DNA from: Limanda limanda
Lineage: Eukaryota; Chordata; Actinopteri; Pleuronectiformes; Pleuronectidae
DNA: 64,000 bases
Direction of reading: 5' to 3'
Assembly: GCF_963576545.1 (NCBI RefSeq)
Contig: NC_083645.1
Coordinates: 2,814,001-2,878,000, forward strand
Position numbers and translations under genes: made by a program. Below, in pieces: positions 33,577 to 44,600 of the stretch (position 1 is the stretch's first letter; the number at the start of each line of letters is the position of its first letter). The notes below the pieces were generated by a model. It was not told where the DNA came from and did not search any database. It was given only the letters and a program-made list of their open reading frames with translations.

Positions 33577-33824
33577 CGGGCGGCTGTGGCTGAGGGGTAG
33601 AGCTGAAGGTTGGTAGTTTGATCCCCAGTCTTTCCCATCTGCATGCCGAAGTGTCCTTGGGCAAGGTGCTGAACCCTGATTTGGCCCCCATAGAACAACA
33701 AAAGTGGTGCTAATAGATGCACTGCATGAATGTGTGTGGGAATGAGTGAATGTAAAGAACTTTGAGTGGTCATCAAGACTAGAAAAGTGCTATATAAATA
33801 TAAAACCATTTACCATTTAAAACA
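33577..33824 (+). mobile_element. tRNA-derived SINE with 8-bp target duplication
   Basis: The head has an A-box-like TGGCTGAGGGGTAGAG and a B-box-like AGTTTGATCCC, followed by CCGAAGTGTCCTTGGGCAAG and the 3' body ACTTTGAGTGGTCATCAAGA and TAGAAAAGTGCTATATAAAT. It is flanked by AATCACAA at 33569-33576 and 33825-33832. Transcription would be by RNA polymerase III and movement would need a partner LINE. It sits inside the left arm of repeat A and so is the younger of the two. Related fragments lie at 6598-6663 (antisense), 55566-55630 and 59369-59466. Confidence 0.88.
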
Positions 33825-33925
33825 AATCACAATACACAATAACAAAAAAGAAACCACAATGACATTAACTTCTACCAGAAAAGGTAGGTACCTGCTATGA
33901 CAAGGATGATTGCTGATTGTACAGA

Positions 33926-34649
33926 AGTCCGTCTTTTTAACAGGTGGTAAATCCAGATGGGATTCGTTCCATCTAACATTCCTATCTGAATGAAATTACC
34001 CAAAAGTATTTCAGCGGCCACCAGGGCTGCTGCTCCCATCACGCGCCGTGTGTAGGGCACCAGGTGCTGGAGGGGGCACCACTGTTATGATGATCATCAT
34101 AATCGTCATAATCATCCATAATGATGAATTGGTGAGTGATTGAGAAGCATCAGAGACAATTTTTTTGGAAGACCAGAAGATGCACAGCCTCATACTGAGT
34201 CCTGGCATTAAGTTGAGTACAATAACCGACTTTTATTCAAGGAAATACAGGAGTTATATCCGAAAACTAAGCAATTACGCCTAGGGCCCCCCAAATTGCT
34301 AGCAGTGGCCCTGGCAGCCAGCATAAAAAGAGCTGAGTGAATTATCTAAATGATTACTGTATATGCCACTATATATAATATAGGGTATGTGTAATAATAC
34401 ATTATATCTGTACAGGAGATAAGTGCCTGTTTAACGCCACACATACTCCATTCTCTCTCTAAGCAGTACCAAAGGTCAGGTTATAGATAAAGGGCCAACC
34501 AACAGTACATTTTAGTGTCTACGTTGAGGGACTTTCATTTCTAACTCAGATACACCAGACAGAGAGACACCAACTTCAACACTTTTGCGTTAAGGATTGG
34601 AGATGTACTGGGATGCTGTGGGAGACATCTTGAGACTTTTTAACATTTC
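33926..34649. other. Interior of repeat A, left part, unassigned
   Basis: Contains a short imperfect ATGATG/CATCAT stretch at about 34085-34130 and the pair GGCACCAGGTGCTGG and CCTAGGGCCCCCC, which have the look of interspersed repeat DNA. No reading frame of interest. Confidence 0.4.
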
Positions 34650-34787
34650 TCATGGTACTCTGTTAGCGTTTGTATATTGTTCCACCTTCTGCTCTCCTTG
34701 ATGCATCAAGTCTACATTGAAACCTTCTGCAAAAGAAATAAGCTGCTGCCCAAGTTTTCCTTTCCCAAGCTTCCAGAAAACCTCCAT
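34650..34787 (-). repeat. Dispersed repeat M, copy 1
   Basis: Aligns without gaps to 59226-59363: 120 of 138 bases identical. On the minus strand both copies have a 45-codon frame with start and stop at the same places, containing SFAEGFNVDL. By my count 13 codon differences change the amino acid and 4 do not, as expected without selection, so it is treated as a repeat and not as a gene. A third short match is at 55676-55703 on the plus strand. Confidence 0.7.
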
Positions 34788-34796
34788 AGCATTACT

Positions 34797-35614
34797 TGGG
34801 CCTGGACACACCCACGTTAATATAAAAAACAGAAAACCTGTATTGTTCTCATGACACGTTCCAGAACTGATGTAAATCATTGTTTGACCTCCTGATTTCT
34901 TCTCTGTTCAGTCAGGAGTCAGAACTAAAAATAAATATTCATTTCATCATCAGAACTATATACAACACAAATATCATAATCACAGCTAAAGACAAATATA
35001 AACTAATTTGAATCCCCTGATTGTGACATTTTTCTCCACTTATATAAGGTTTTCGCCATGTATATTTTGTATATGATTTCAACATTTCAGATCATTTCAA
35101 ATCAAATCGTTTTATTTCTGTGTGTAACTGATTGTTACATGTTCCCTCTGTGTGAACTGAAAACATCTTACACGTACATTTCATTTAGCTGATGCTTTTA
35201 TCAAAAGAGATTTACAATAAGTGTATTCAACCATGAGGGTACAAACTCAGAACAGCAAGAATCATGTAAGCACAATTTGTAATGGCAACTAACTTAATTA
35301 TTATTACATATTTACATATGTCATTCTATGTATCTATTCATATAACAGAATACTGCATAGCTGTCAGCACACAACACAGAGTACCATACATTTTGTGCAG
35401 GGGAGTCGGATTTTCTCCTTGTTGCTTCACCTACACATTTTACCTTGACCTTGTGACATATTCCATCGGGGTCAAGAAAAAGTGTGAGGAAAGGACATTT
35501 AAACAGCTCTTTTTTTGGTTGTCACTGAAATACTTCTTGGTCATTTCACTCAGTTAGGAACATTTGAATGAATACCATTTTGTTTTCCCACTCAACGGAC
35601 AGTGCTTCCATCCA
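34797..35614. other. Interior of repeat A, right part, unassigned
   Basis: AT-rich, with no recognised content. The open frame at 35282-35557 shows no domain. Confidence 0.4.
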
Positions 35615-35854
35615 ATCAGCAATGATCCTTGTCATAGCAGCTATTTCGAGTTTATGTAGAAGTTTATGTCGTTGTATTTGCTTTCTGATGTCTTGTTTTG
35701 CTTTTTGTTATTGTGTTTTGCTCTTTGTTTCTTGTTTTGATTGTTGTTGTCTTGTTTTGCTTTTTATTGTGTTGCTTTGCTATCTGTTGTCTTGGTTATT
35801 TAGTTGTTGTGTTTTGCTTTTTGCCGTCTTCATTTGCCCTTCAGGGCCACCGTA

Positions 35855-38558
35855 GCTGAGTGATTTTCCCCAAACATTCCAGGCTGCAGTCCCACTCTCT
35901 CCCCAAGAAAGCCACCTTACAAGAGCTTTCAAATGCACACCTATCACTGAATTCTTATTCGAGGCATTGCTAGAAGTCTGTCTTTGTCATTCTTCCAGTC
36001 CTTAAGCTCTGTTCTCTCTCTCTCCCTCTACTCTGTCTCCACCTCCGCCCTCAATCCTTTGCTTGCTCCACCCTGCTCCGAGCGCCAAGCTAAAACTCTT
36101 CATCCCTCTCTCTGTTGTTATTTTAGTTTCCACTGCACTCATGCCGGCCTAATGAAGTGTGGATGAGCGCTATGGTGACTGGATCCCATTTATCATTGAC
36201 TTTGAGTTTAGTTTACAGAACTCTGAATAATTCATTATGTATGAATAGGGGTTTAGAGTCTATCACAGTTTGATAATATATTCCTCCTTGAAGCCTTCCC
36301 TGAATCCTGATGAAGCAAGCGGAGCCTCTGAATACACACACACACGTGAGCACACACACACAGACACAAACACACACTTATTTACTTGCACACTCGTGAG
36401 CGCACAATAACACACACATACTCACCCACACACGCACGCACACCATGCATGTGATGTAGTTACATACAGTCGACCAGCGTGTGTTGGGAAAGAGATATGC
36501 CCTGATTCCTTTCTCATTGCTTCAGGGCAACCTTGTGTTTTTGTTCTGTTTTTCTCACTTATTTTAAAGCATTGACAGATGGAAACATAAAGAAGATAAA
36601 CATCCACCAAACCAAGTTCTCAATTTATGATGTTTATAATGTATTTTCATGTCATAATACTCAAAAAATCTATATCAAAGCAATAGTATTTTTTCTCTTT
36701 TTGTCCTTGTTGTTAGGGACCATGCAGAAAGGTGAATGACAAAGGGGTTATAAGTATTTGTCTTTCTTAATGAAATTGGAAAAAAATAAAATAATCAGAA
36801 ATAACTAAATGTCCATAAAATTTACAAACAATTGAAATAAACAAAATCAGGGCCCCGACTTAAAGAGATCAACTCAAACGTAAGACAACTACAGCTTCAA
36901 CAATCTCTAGTTTAGAGTCTTCTTAAATACTGCATGATGTTTATATAGTAAATGAGGGTCCTAATTAGAGTCAAATAGACGATAAACCATGCTAATCATC
37001 GGTGTGTGGATACTGTTTAATAGATAACTAGAACCGTCCAATGTTGTGTGCGCAGGTTGCAGGTGTAGTGGGCAACACTTGGTCAGGTTCCACCCCCCGC
37101 TCCTACAAATATGGTTAGAAAGGATTTCAAGAAACCACAATTGTGTTGGACAAAATATAAAACTCAAAGGGCATCGAAAGCCAGTCAAAAAGACGATTGG
37201 TGATGTCAAAGCAGCTTGGTCACACCATTGAGTAGCAGAGAAAGGGGTGGGTTAGGCGGCAGGCTGATTATCTTGATTTCCTAGTGACAAGCCCAATCCT
37301 CCTGAATGTCAGGTACACACTGAGGGCAGGGGTTATCTCAAGGTCTGTCTGCCTGCTGAGAGCTGCATGCCTGTCGCTGCATGCACATGGCACCATGGAG
37401 GCCACCACAGTCAAGGTAGTAAGTGAGAAATACTGCACACACACACACAAAAGTGGGGCTGTCTGCAGCCAAATTTAAAAATCAAAGTAAGCTCCCTACA
37501 GATATTGAGGCAACACATCTTTACTCAAAATGACTGGTGTTGCTGGTGTCAGTACCGCCCAGAGGGGAAATAGTCACTCTGTGGTTTCCCTACGGGATGT
37601 GTGTTATGGAGCTTGCCTAATCCTGGACAGAGAAACCCATGGGGAGAAAACCACTAATAGATGGAAATGTTTATCTGCCTCCGGCTTTTTTGTTTGTTAC
37701 CTTAGGCCTTGGGTTACATGGGTGAAGACTGCAAACTCCAGACTTTTTGCTTTATGATCTAAATATGTATATTGTCATCAGACAATATATCAGCAAATAT
37801 GTATTCAAGGTTGTCAGATGCGTCTTCGTAACTTACATTGCTGAACTCAAGCGGTTTTCGGACATGATCTGCGGAGGAACTGAGTCTGGACTTTCTCCAC
37901 AGTTTGCTTTCAACAGCGCATTCTCAGATGTGTTCACAACAACAAGAAATCCGCCACAGGAATCAGATGAGGGGTGGTGCAGCCAAGGGCAGGACCTAAC
38001 GTATTACTTTCGCTGCGGAGTTCCCCTGTTTTTTGTTTATCTACACCAGCATCTGCTCTAATCACCACAAATTCCCATGACATCTTCATCAGTGTGTTCA
38101 CATCAGCTCCTCAGGACTTTCTGTGGACTTTAGGGGGCCAGACAGAGAAAGTCTGCATAACTCCAGAGGCTTTGACTCAGTTATCTGCATTCCCTCCTCC
38201 GGTTAAACTGCGCAGGATCAGTGCATGTCTGACAGCAACTTGAGAGATACGGGTGACCAGCATACTGAGAAAAGTTGCCAAGACCCATGAAGACTGAAGA
38301 GATTATTGCAACATAAATTGAAATGAGTAAGTTCTTTAATGAATGCACTCATGACCTTAGAAGGGCACGGTTCAAGCACTTTATTATTTACACAAATCCG
38401 TCAAATGTCCAGGTTAAAATCCTGCAAAAATATATATTGTGCATGTAATATGGTGGTTTGTCATCCTTCTGAAATAAACAAGCCTCTTGTGGTTTGTGTA
38501 AAGCACACAGACGATACATCAACAGAGAATGGTGGAGTAACATCTCTGATCTCTGAAA
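35855..38558. other. Unassigned non-coding sequence
   Basis: No gene recognised. A broken CA-rich stretch lies at about 36337-36440. The part at about 37850-38300 (CGGACATGATCTGCGGAGG ... AACTCCAGAGGCTTTGACTC ... CAAGACCCATGAAGACTGAA) has the style of a teleost interspersed repeat, but no second copy is in this window and it was not checked. Confidence 0.45.
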
Positions 38559-38762
38559 TCAATCCCATCTAGGAAATAGCACATAGGGAGGCCCAACCCC
38601 TGATGAGTCCTCTGGCAGGAGAACAGCTCCAACACCAGCGTCCCCAGCATCAATAGCCAGCATGACATGTCTGGTAAAGTCAGGGGAAGCCAGAACAAGT
38701 GCTCCAGTAAACTCACAGAAAGCTGGAACGCCTAATGCTGCTATTTGCAGCACATGAGTCAA
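38559..38762 (-). pseudogene. Decayed gypsy pol fragment (RNase H start)
   Basis: The minus strand reads GVPAFCEFTGALVLASPDFT, HVMLAIDAGDAGVGAVLL and EDSSGVGPPYVLF. This matches the beginning of the RNase H domain of Ty3/gypsy elements (usual form VLASPDF ... VDASDxGxGAVLxQ). It comes from another lineage than the chromovirus at 25931-31814, whose corresponding text is [17 protein letters not shown]. Only about 200 bp are recognisable; the sequence around it shows no LTRs or other domains. Confidence 0.75.
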
Positions 38763-39614
38763 ATTGTCAAATGGTGATTGATGTCCAGCTGTGATTAAAG
38801 GATGTTAACTTTCTTTTGTTGTAGAGTTATGAGCAATATTTTACCTATAAATGTAGTTTTTTTTTTATAAATTAATATGATTTTAAAAAAACAGTCATAT
38901 AATTTAATGCATACATTTTTGTGAAACCACATTTCATTTGACCCAAAAATGCATAAATCACGATCATCAGTACTCGATTAGGTGAATATACATTGTTCAC
39001 AGACACTGCTGTCCTCCACTTGTCCTCTGGCCTGATCACAAACTTCCACACCCTCACAGATGCAGTGAATTAGAGTTCATTACTCGCAGCATGTGCCTGA
39101 GTGAGTGTGTGACCACGAGGGAGGGGCCACTCCGGCTGGGACTTTCCTCAATAACAGAGCCTGTCACGACAAATTAACAACTACGGCCATTGTCCCTTTG
39201 AGACTCCTGAAGCAGTGTCAGCACTGAGACGCTGGGAGCTGGATGACTCTCAGTCACTACACTTATAAACCTTCCTGAAGTTGTACTCATTTTCATATCT
39301 GTGTACAGTTCGGTTTTGGAGTTGCTCTTCTTCAAACGAACTGCTGCCAAAGAAATTGCAATTACCTCAAAACAAAACTGCTACATGATTCTAAATTCAG
39401 GAAGACAGAGAATCAAAATAGTGATGATGATTTTGTGAAACAAAAGCACAAGTTGTTTAGACATACAAAGTTGCCCTTACTATTGAAGAGGGTCTGAGCT
39501 TATGGAACAAAGTGAATATATTTTTGGAACTTAAAATACAGTACACTTAAAAAAATTCTCTGACTCAAACCACAGACAACTTAAACTATTGTAATTATGG
39601 GGATTAAAAGGTTT
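38763..39614. other. Unassigned non-coding sequence
   Basis: No gene or repeat copy recognised. The part at about 39060-39240 is somewhat GC-richer and repeat-free and could be tested for conservation. Confidence 0.45.
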
Positions 39615-39933
39615 CCTACTTTGGCCGAGACGTCTCACACAAGCACATTAAAGGAAAACACAACTGCATAAGCCAAGACACAAATACAAAAAACACAAAA
39701 CGGAAACAAAAACCACAACCACAACAGAACAATGCAACAATGACAATAACAGTGAAACAAGTGTAACCCAGGCAAGACAAATCCTTTGTCGCTTATCTTC
39801 CGTTATAGTTGTTTCCATTGTGGATGTGTTTTGAATGTGGTTGTGTTTCCATTGTGTGGGATTTGTACTCGTGTCTTTTGCATTTGAGTTTTCCATTAAA
39901 GCGCTTGTGTGCAACCTCTTAGCCACCATAGTA
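39615..39933. mobile_element. Foldback (long inverted repeat) element
   Basis: The left arm CACACAAGCACATTAAAGG, GAAAACACAACTGCATAAG, GACACAAATACAAA pairs with the reverse complement of the right arm CACACAAGCGCTTTAATGG, GAAAACTCAAATGCAAAAG, GACACGAGTACAAA. The arms are about 75-90 bp, and the middle is also A/C-rich on one side and T/G-rich on the other. The ends (TTTGGCC left, CACCATAG right) resemble the GGTGGCC ends of repeat A, so the two may be relatives. No coding capacity. Confidence 0.75.
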
Positions 39934-40984
39934 TCCAGAGGTTTTTAGTCAATTCAAAAATTATATCTGCTAGAGCAAATATTATAAATTTGTTCAATTA
40001 TAATAAGTTACTGTGATGCTTATATGCAATAGGTCTAAAATTGCAGCCTCCAAAAGGTGTGATACCTGATTTTGTCCATTAGCTTGTATTTCTACCATGA
40101 GCAGTAATTAGCTATGATTGGATAAGGTATTCCTTAATTTGTCTCACTACAGGAAAATTTGTGAAAAAAATAATTGTTAAGTAAGACTTGTTCAGAAAAC
40201 AATCTGAAAATGTGGTGTGTTCCAGGCCACTGAATCCAGATGAAAAGGTAGCTCAAACACAATGAAACTAAGTCAATTTTGTCATAGTCTCTTCAAAAAT
40301 GCAAATTCTCAACATGAACAACACACATTTGCCAGTTTGACTCACAATAATCTATTTCAGCTGTGTCATGTTACTGTCTATGTTGTGACAAGTGGCCTGC
40401 TTTTTTTCCCAGCAGCACAATCCTTCTTTAAAGAAATTAAAGAATTCAATGTCATAACTATAGTTTACAGTCCAATGTCTTTGTCCATTCAGCCCAGTCA
40501 GGTTATTCCTGTAACAATGAATCAAGTATGGAACAATTTAGTCTACACACAAAATGTGTGCAGAGAGTTAATATGTCACATTTCCCTGCGTGGCAGCCAC
40601 TCCCTTTAAACCACTGTTGTTACCCTGCATAACAATACTTAGTGCTTTATTCTACTGGTTATGATTACAGATGACAGTAAATTATTCACCCATCTGCCAA
40701 AAATACTTTAAATCATATTGAGTAGATTCGGACAGCAGTGAAAAGGATCCGGGGCTATCTGCAATTATCCACATTAAAGCCCAAGTGATGCCATCATGAT
40801 CAGTAAATGAAGTAAATGCCCACCCACAACAAACCACAGCTTACTAACAGGAGTGATAAAAACACTCCCCTAAATTGCCTCTGACAGAAGAGCTTTAAAA
40901 TGCTGAATCCACTTAAACGCTGACGCACTGACGTGGATTGAACAATAATTCAAAAAGCAAGTGAAGGACATGTTATAAGACTAG
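39934..40984. other. Unassigned non-coding sequence
   Basis: No gene recognised. A 115-codon open frame at 40262-40609 has no domain signature and average composition. Confidence 0.5.
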
Positions 40985-41429
40985 AGGTGGGTGTAGAAGC
41001 CAAGAATTGCACTCAAGTAAAAGTAGTTATTCAGCATAACAAGTGCTCAAAAGTAAAGGGAATTATAAGAAAACGAGCATTACTGCCCTGCGGCTGTATG
41101 CCTATGCCGACCAGTGCAGTTATGTATATATTTTTACATACTTTTGTGCCAGCTTCATGTACTGGTCACTGTAACCTTCACCTTTGACATCTTAAACACA
41201 AAAACTTTATCTTCGAGTCCAAGTGACAACTGATCAAAGGTTAAAGAAATTCCTCAGGCAGTCTTGAGATTTAACATTCAACAAACCCAAAACAAGTTAT
41301 TTATAGAAACGTTACCTTGACCCTTGACCACTTAGATCTAATCAATTTATCTGTGATTCCAAGTTAATTGTGCCAGATGTAATGAAATCCCCTACGGGAA
41401 ATTCTAATATGTTATATTCACTATTACCT

Positions 41430-41442
41430 TGACCTTTGACCT
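41430..41442 (-). promoter_or_regulatory. Perfect DR1 nuclear-receptor motif in repeat R
   Basis: The minus strand reads AGGTCAAAGGTCA, two AGGTCA half-sites spaced by one base, the consensus for HNF4, COUP-TF and RXR/PPAR dimers. A 12-of-13 version lies at 41975-41986. Presence is certain; binding is not shown. Confidence 0.55.
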
Positions 41443-41685
41443 TCAAGCACCAAATTCCAATCAGTTCATCTTTGAGTCCAAGTGAAAGTTTGTACCAAAT
41501 TTGAAGACATTCCGTCAAGGGGACATAATGTTAAAAAAAAAACATAAACATACTTTTTGAGGCCACCTTGACGTTGGCTACCAAGATCAAATTTAAGCTA
41601 AAGTACAATGTTTGTGCCAAATGTGAAATAATTCACTCAAGGTGTCAAAGACATTGCATTCACAAGGGGAAAAATATGCTTTGTG

Positions 41686-41700
41686 AGGTCACAGTGACCT
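41686..41700 (+). promoter_or_regulatory. Exact palindromic oestrogen-response element in repeat R
   Basis: AGGTCACAGTGACCT, identical in core to the well-known Xenopus vitellogenin A2 response element, including the CAG spacer. It is followed directly by TGACCTTTGA. Other units carry one- to three-base variants, for example 24948-24962. Presence is certain; receptor binding here is inference. Confidence 0.6.
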
Positions 41701-42175
41701 TGACCTTTGAGTCATCTTCATGTCAAAGGGATCATTTGTACAAAATTTGAAGACAATCGCTCAAGCTGATCTTAAGATCACTTTGAAAAAAAAGATAAAC
41801 ATACTTTATGAGGCCACTGTGACCTTGACCTTGGATCTTGGCTACTAATATCAAGTGAGTTAATCCGTGACTCTAATTGAATGTTTGAGCCAAATGTAAA
41901 ATAATTCCTTTATGGTGTTCCAGAGATATCACCTTCACAAGGCAAAAGATGTGCTTTGTGAAGTCACCGTTATCTGACCTTTGACCCTTAACCACCAAAT
42001 TCTAATCAGATCATCCTTGAGTACGAGTGAATACTCCTCCCAAATTTGAGGAAGTTCCCTCAAGGCATTCTTGAGATATCGCATTTGTGGAAATGGGACA
42101 TACATGCGGAGAGATGGACGGACAACCCCAAGACATAATGTCTCCAGACACTGGCTGTCGCCGGCCTAGAGGCAT

Positions 42176-43992
42176 GTCGAAGCGTGCAGGTGAGGCTTTT
42201 GAATGTTATGGTTGTAGACTTTTTCATAGGGACAGACTTATTCAAGCAATAGGTCAATCATCTAAAACTTTCACACAACCATAAAACGCTGCTCAGAAGA
42301 TTCCAGTCTCCAAATTATATAAATGATGGTCAATGAAACATTCCTGGCATCACATGTATCTCCTGGTCAATGTTTTTTGAGCAGTGAAATCCACTTTAAA
42401 ACTGTGGTTACGTGATAATCGGATTGTTTTAATATCATCAATTTTAAAACCTAATTGCACCGGCAGTGCTTACCACACATACCTATTTTTATTTTTTATC
42501 TGTGTAACCACCTGATTATCTACTACTTATGCTGCTACTTCATTCAAATACACTTAATGTAGTTATTCTGAGTAGCCAAAATAGCATAATTACCAGAAAT
42601 GTTTGGCAGCAAGATCAGACTTTCTGGAGTTTCATGCAGGATCAACCAAATACACACTGTTTAGGCTGCATTAATGTACTTTCACCATAGGAAACCCAAC
42701 AAATATCAGTCAAAATGTATTCACAATATTCATCCCATATTTAAGTCAATCATGAAAGTGAATATATTTAATACTAAGCTGGAAATGTCAATGTACATTT
42801 CTGATGTTTACAAAAGACACAATGGCCTTGTATCTGTCAAAGTTGAGCTGTAACACATCTGAAATATTAACAGCATTAAAATATTCAAGCATGATATTAA
42901 TATTTTGTCGAAACACTACAAATTGTTAGATTACACAATAGTTGTATATTCTTTGCATGCAGTCCCACATTTCCCATCTTCTGACATGCAAACACTTAAA
43001 AAAGTGTTAATAATGCACCAGACACTTCCCTTGTACAAGCTGTTCCTGCTGACCTGTTCTCTTTTGCCATTAGGATCACACCAACCGTGTAATGATTGAG
43101 GATGTAAATGGTATTCCCCAAATTACATTGACTGGCTATGTCATGAGGGAGACATTCGATGAACTTTTGTTGACATGGAAACAAGGAGTGTAGTAATAAT
43201 CAAATTAATTTACATATCTACACATTTTCAACAAGCTAAATGCGTGGCTTGAGTAAAAAAATTCTGTGAGATTCATTGTATTTTACTTATTTACTTACTA
43301 TTATATCTGACACCACTTTTTTGTAACCTCTTTTAAGTCATTGCCAAGCTAACAAATAGTGGTTAATGAAATATCTACTCAAGATGCACTACAGAATATT
43401 TCACACTCTCAGTACTTTCAGTGTAACATGTGTTTATTCTATTTGATCTATTTTGTGTTTATTCTTTATTATTGATGTTGTTTTCTATCATTGGGAATAC
43501 ATACCTTGCCTATAACCCACCGGTGAGGTTTCAGTGACAGCAGCTCGCTGTGGTGAATAACCAAGCTGTTCCTTCTGAATTGAGATGGGACCACTGAAAC
43601 CACCACCTCTGTGCTCCTTCTTTTCCACAATGCAGTTAGCTGAGGGAAAAAAGATTGCTCCAATTAGGGCTACAAAGGCAAAAACTATTTGAAAGATAAA
43701 CATGTTTTTATCCTTTTATCATTATTTAATTCAGTAACATCAATATTTTGATTCCACTGCTACTCTTCGTGTCCTTGTGATATTACCTGTCACAATTCCT
43801 GCATTCCACTTTTACTTTTCAAGTAATTTCATATCTTCTCAGTAAAGTTTACTTAAATTTACATTTGGGTTAATTACTGTATTTCAATTTGTCTGTTATC
43901 ATGTAAAAGTGTTATTTCCCCCATTTATTTCTTATTGTACTTTTTGTGTGCTTTGCATCTCTGATTTTACCCTCCTTTCATTTGACAACATT
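42176..43992. other. Unassigned non-coding sequence
   Basis: AT-rich, without a recognised gene or second repeat copy. Small open frames on both strands near 43469-43703 are overlapping shadows and look like chance. Confidence 0.5.
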
Positions 43993-44336
43993 GACTATGA
44001 TGCAGCAGGACTGCTTGACATATAGTATTGAAGTTATCCTTCAAAATGTTTACCCTCATCGATGCTGCTAAAAACTTTAATCCCGATGATGTTTTCCTAC
44101 ACTTGACATCTATTGCACTTCTGTCCGTCCTGGGAGAGGGATCCCTCACATGTGGCTCTCTCTGAGGTTTCTACATATTTTTACCTGTTAAAAGGTTTTT
44201 TTGTAGTTTTTCCTTACTCTTGCTGAGGATTAAGGACAGAGGATGTCACACCATGTTAAAGCCCTATGAGACGAATTGTGATTTGTTAATATGGGCTATA
44301 CAAATAAAATTTGATTGATTGATTGATTGATTGATT
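43993..44336 (+). repeat. Dispersed repeat B, copy 2
   Basis: Matches 11177-11566 closely, with the same order of blocks and a CAAATAAAATTTGATTGATT-type tail extended to about five GATT units. It lacks the copy-1 insertion. It is followed directly by a repeat R fragment. Confidence 0.8.
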
Positions 44337-44340
44337 ACTT

Positions 44341-44600
44341 TGCTATGATCACCAAAATATAATCAGTTCCTCTTTGAGTCCAACTAAGGTTTGTACCAAA
44401 TTTCAAGAAATTCCCTCAAGCTGATCTGAAGATATCATGTTCAGGAAAAACTAAACGTACTTGGTGAGGCCACGAGGACCTTGACCTTTGGCTTTGGGCT
44501 ATCAAGATAGAATCCAAGCTCAAGTGAATGTGAGTGCCAAATGTGAGAGAATTCCTTAAGGCACTAGACATTTTGCACTTTAGTATCTTTTACTAAAGTT
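44341..44600 (+). repeat. Repeat R block 3
   Basis: About two units: ATAATCAGTTCCTCTTTGAG, GTACCAAATTTCAAGAAATT, CCCTCAAGCTGATC, then GTGAGGCCACGAGGACCTTG and ACCTTTGG. The palindrome is decayed here (AGGCCACGAGGACCT). Confidence 0.7.

Larger units (their letters stand above)
33531..35852. mobile_element. Candidate long-TIR DNA element (repeat A)
   Basis: GGTGGCCCTGAAGGGCAAAT at the left end (from 33532) and its reverse complement at the right end (35832-35851) are exact. Inverted similarity continues about 220-240 bp inward, including TGCTATGACAAGGAT and ATTGCTGATTG on the left (plus strand 33893-33921) and their complement at about 35615-35645. Between these blocks both arms are rich in A and C. 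TA flanks both ends. The left arm is interrupted by a SINE. No transposase frame is visible in the 1.7 kb between the arms, so it may be a non-autonomous element, or two separate elements in opposite orientation. Confidence 0.5.
40985..42175 (+). repeat. Repeat R block 2, seven-unit nuclear-receptor-motif repeat
   Basis: From about 41164 to 42172 there are about seven diverged units of 110-150 bp. Each begins ACCTTGACCTTTGACC or a variant and runs through CCAAATTCTAATCAGTTCAT, GAGTCCAAGTGAA, CCAAATTTGAAGACATTCCC, TCAAGG and TTGAGATATC. The block is preceded by ACTCAAGTAAAAGTAGTTA and CTGCCCTGCGGCTGTATGCC and closed by ATAATGTCTCCAGACACTGG and GTCGCCGG, which are the usual ends of this teleost element. 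No reading frame. The unit starts are built from AGGTCA-type half-sites. Confidence 0.8.
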
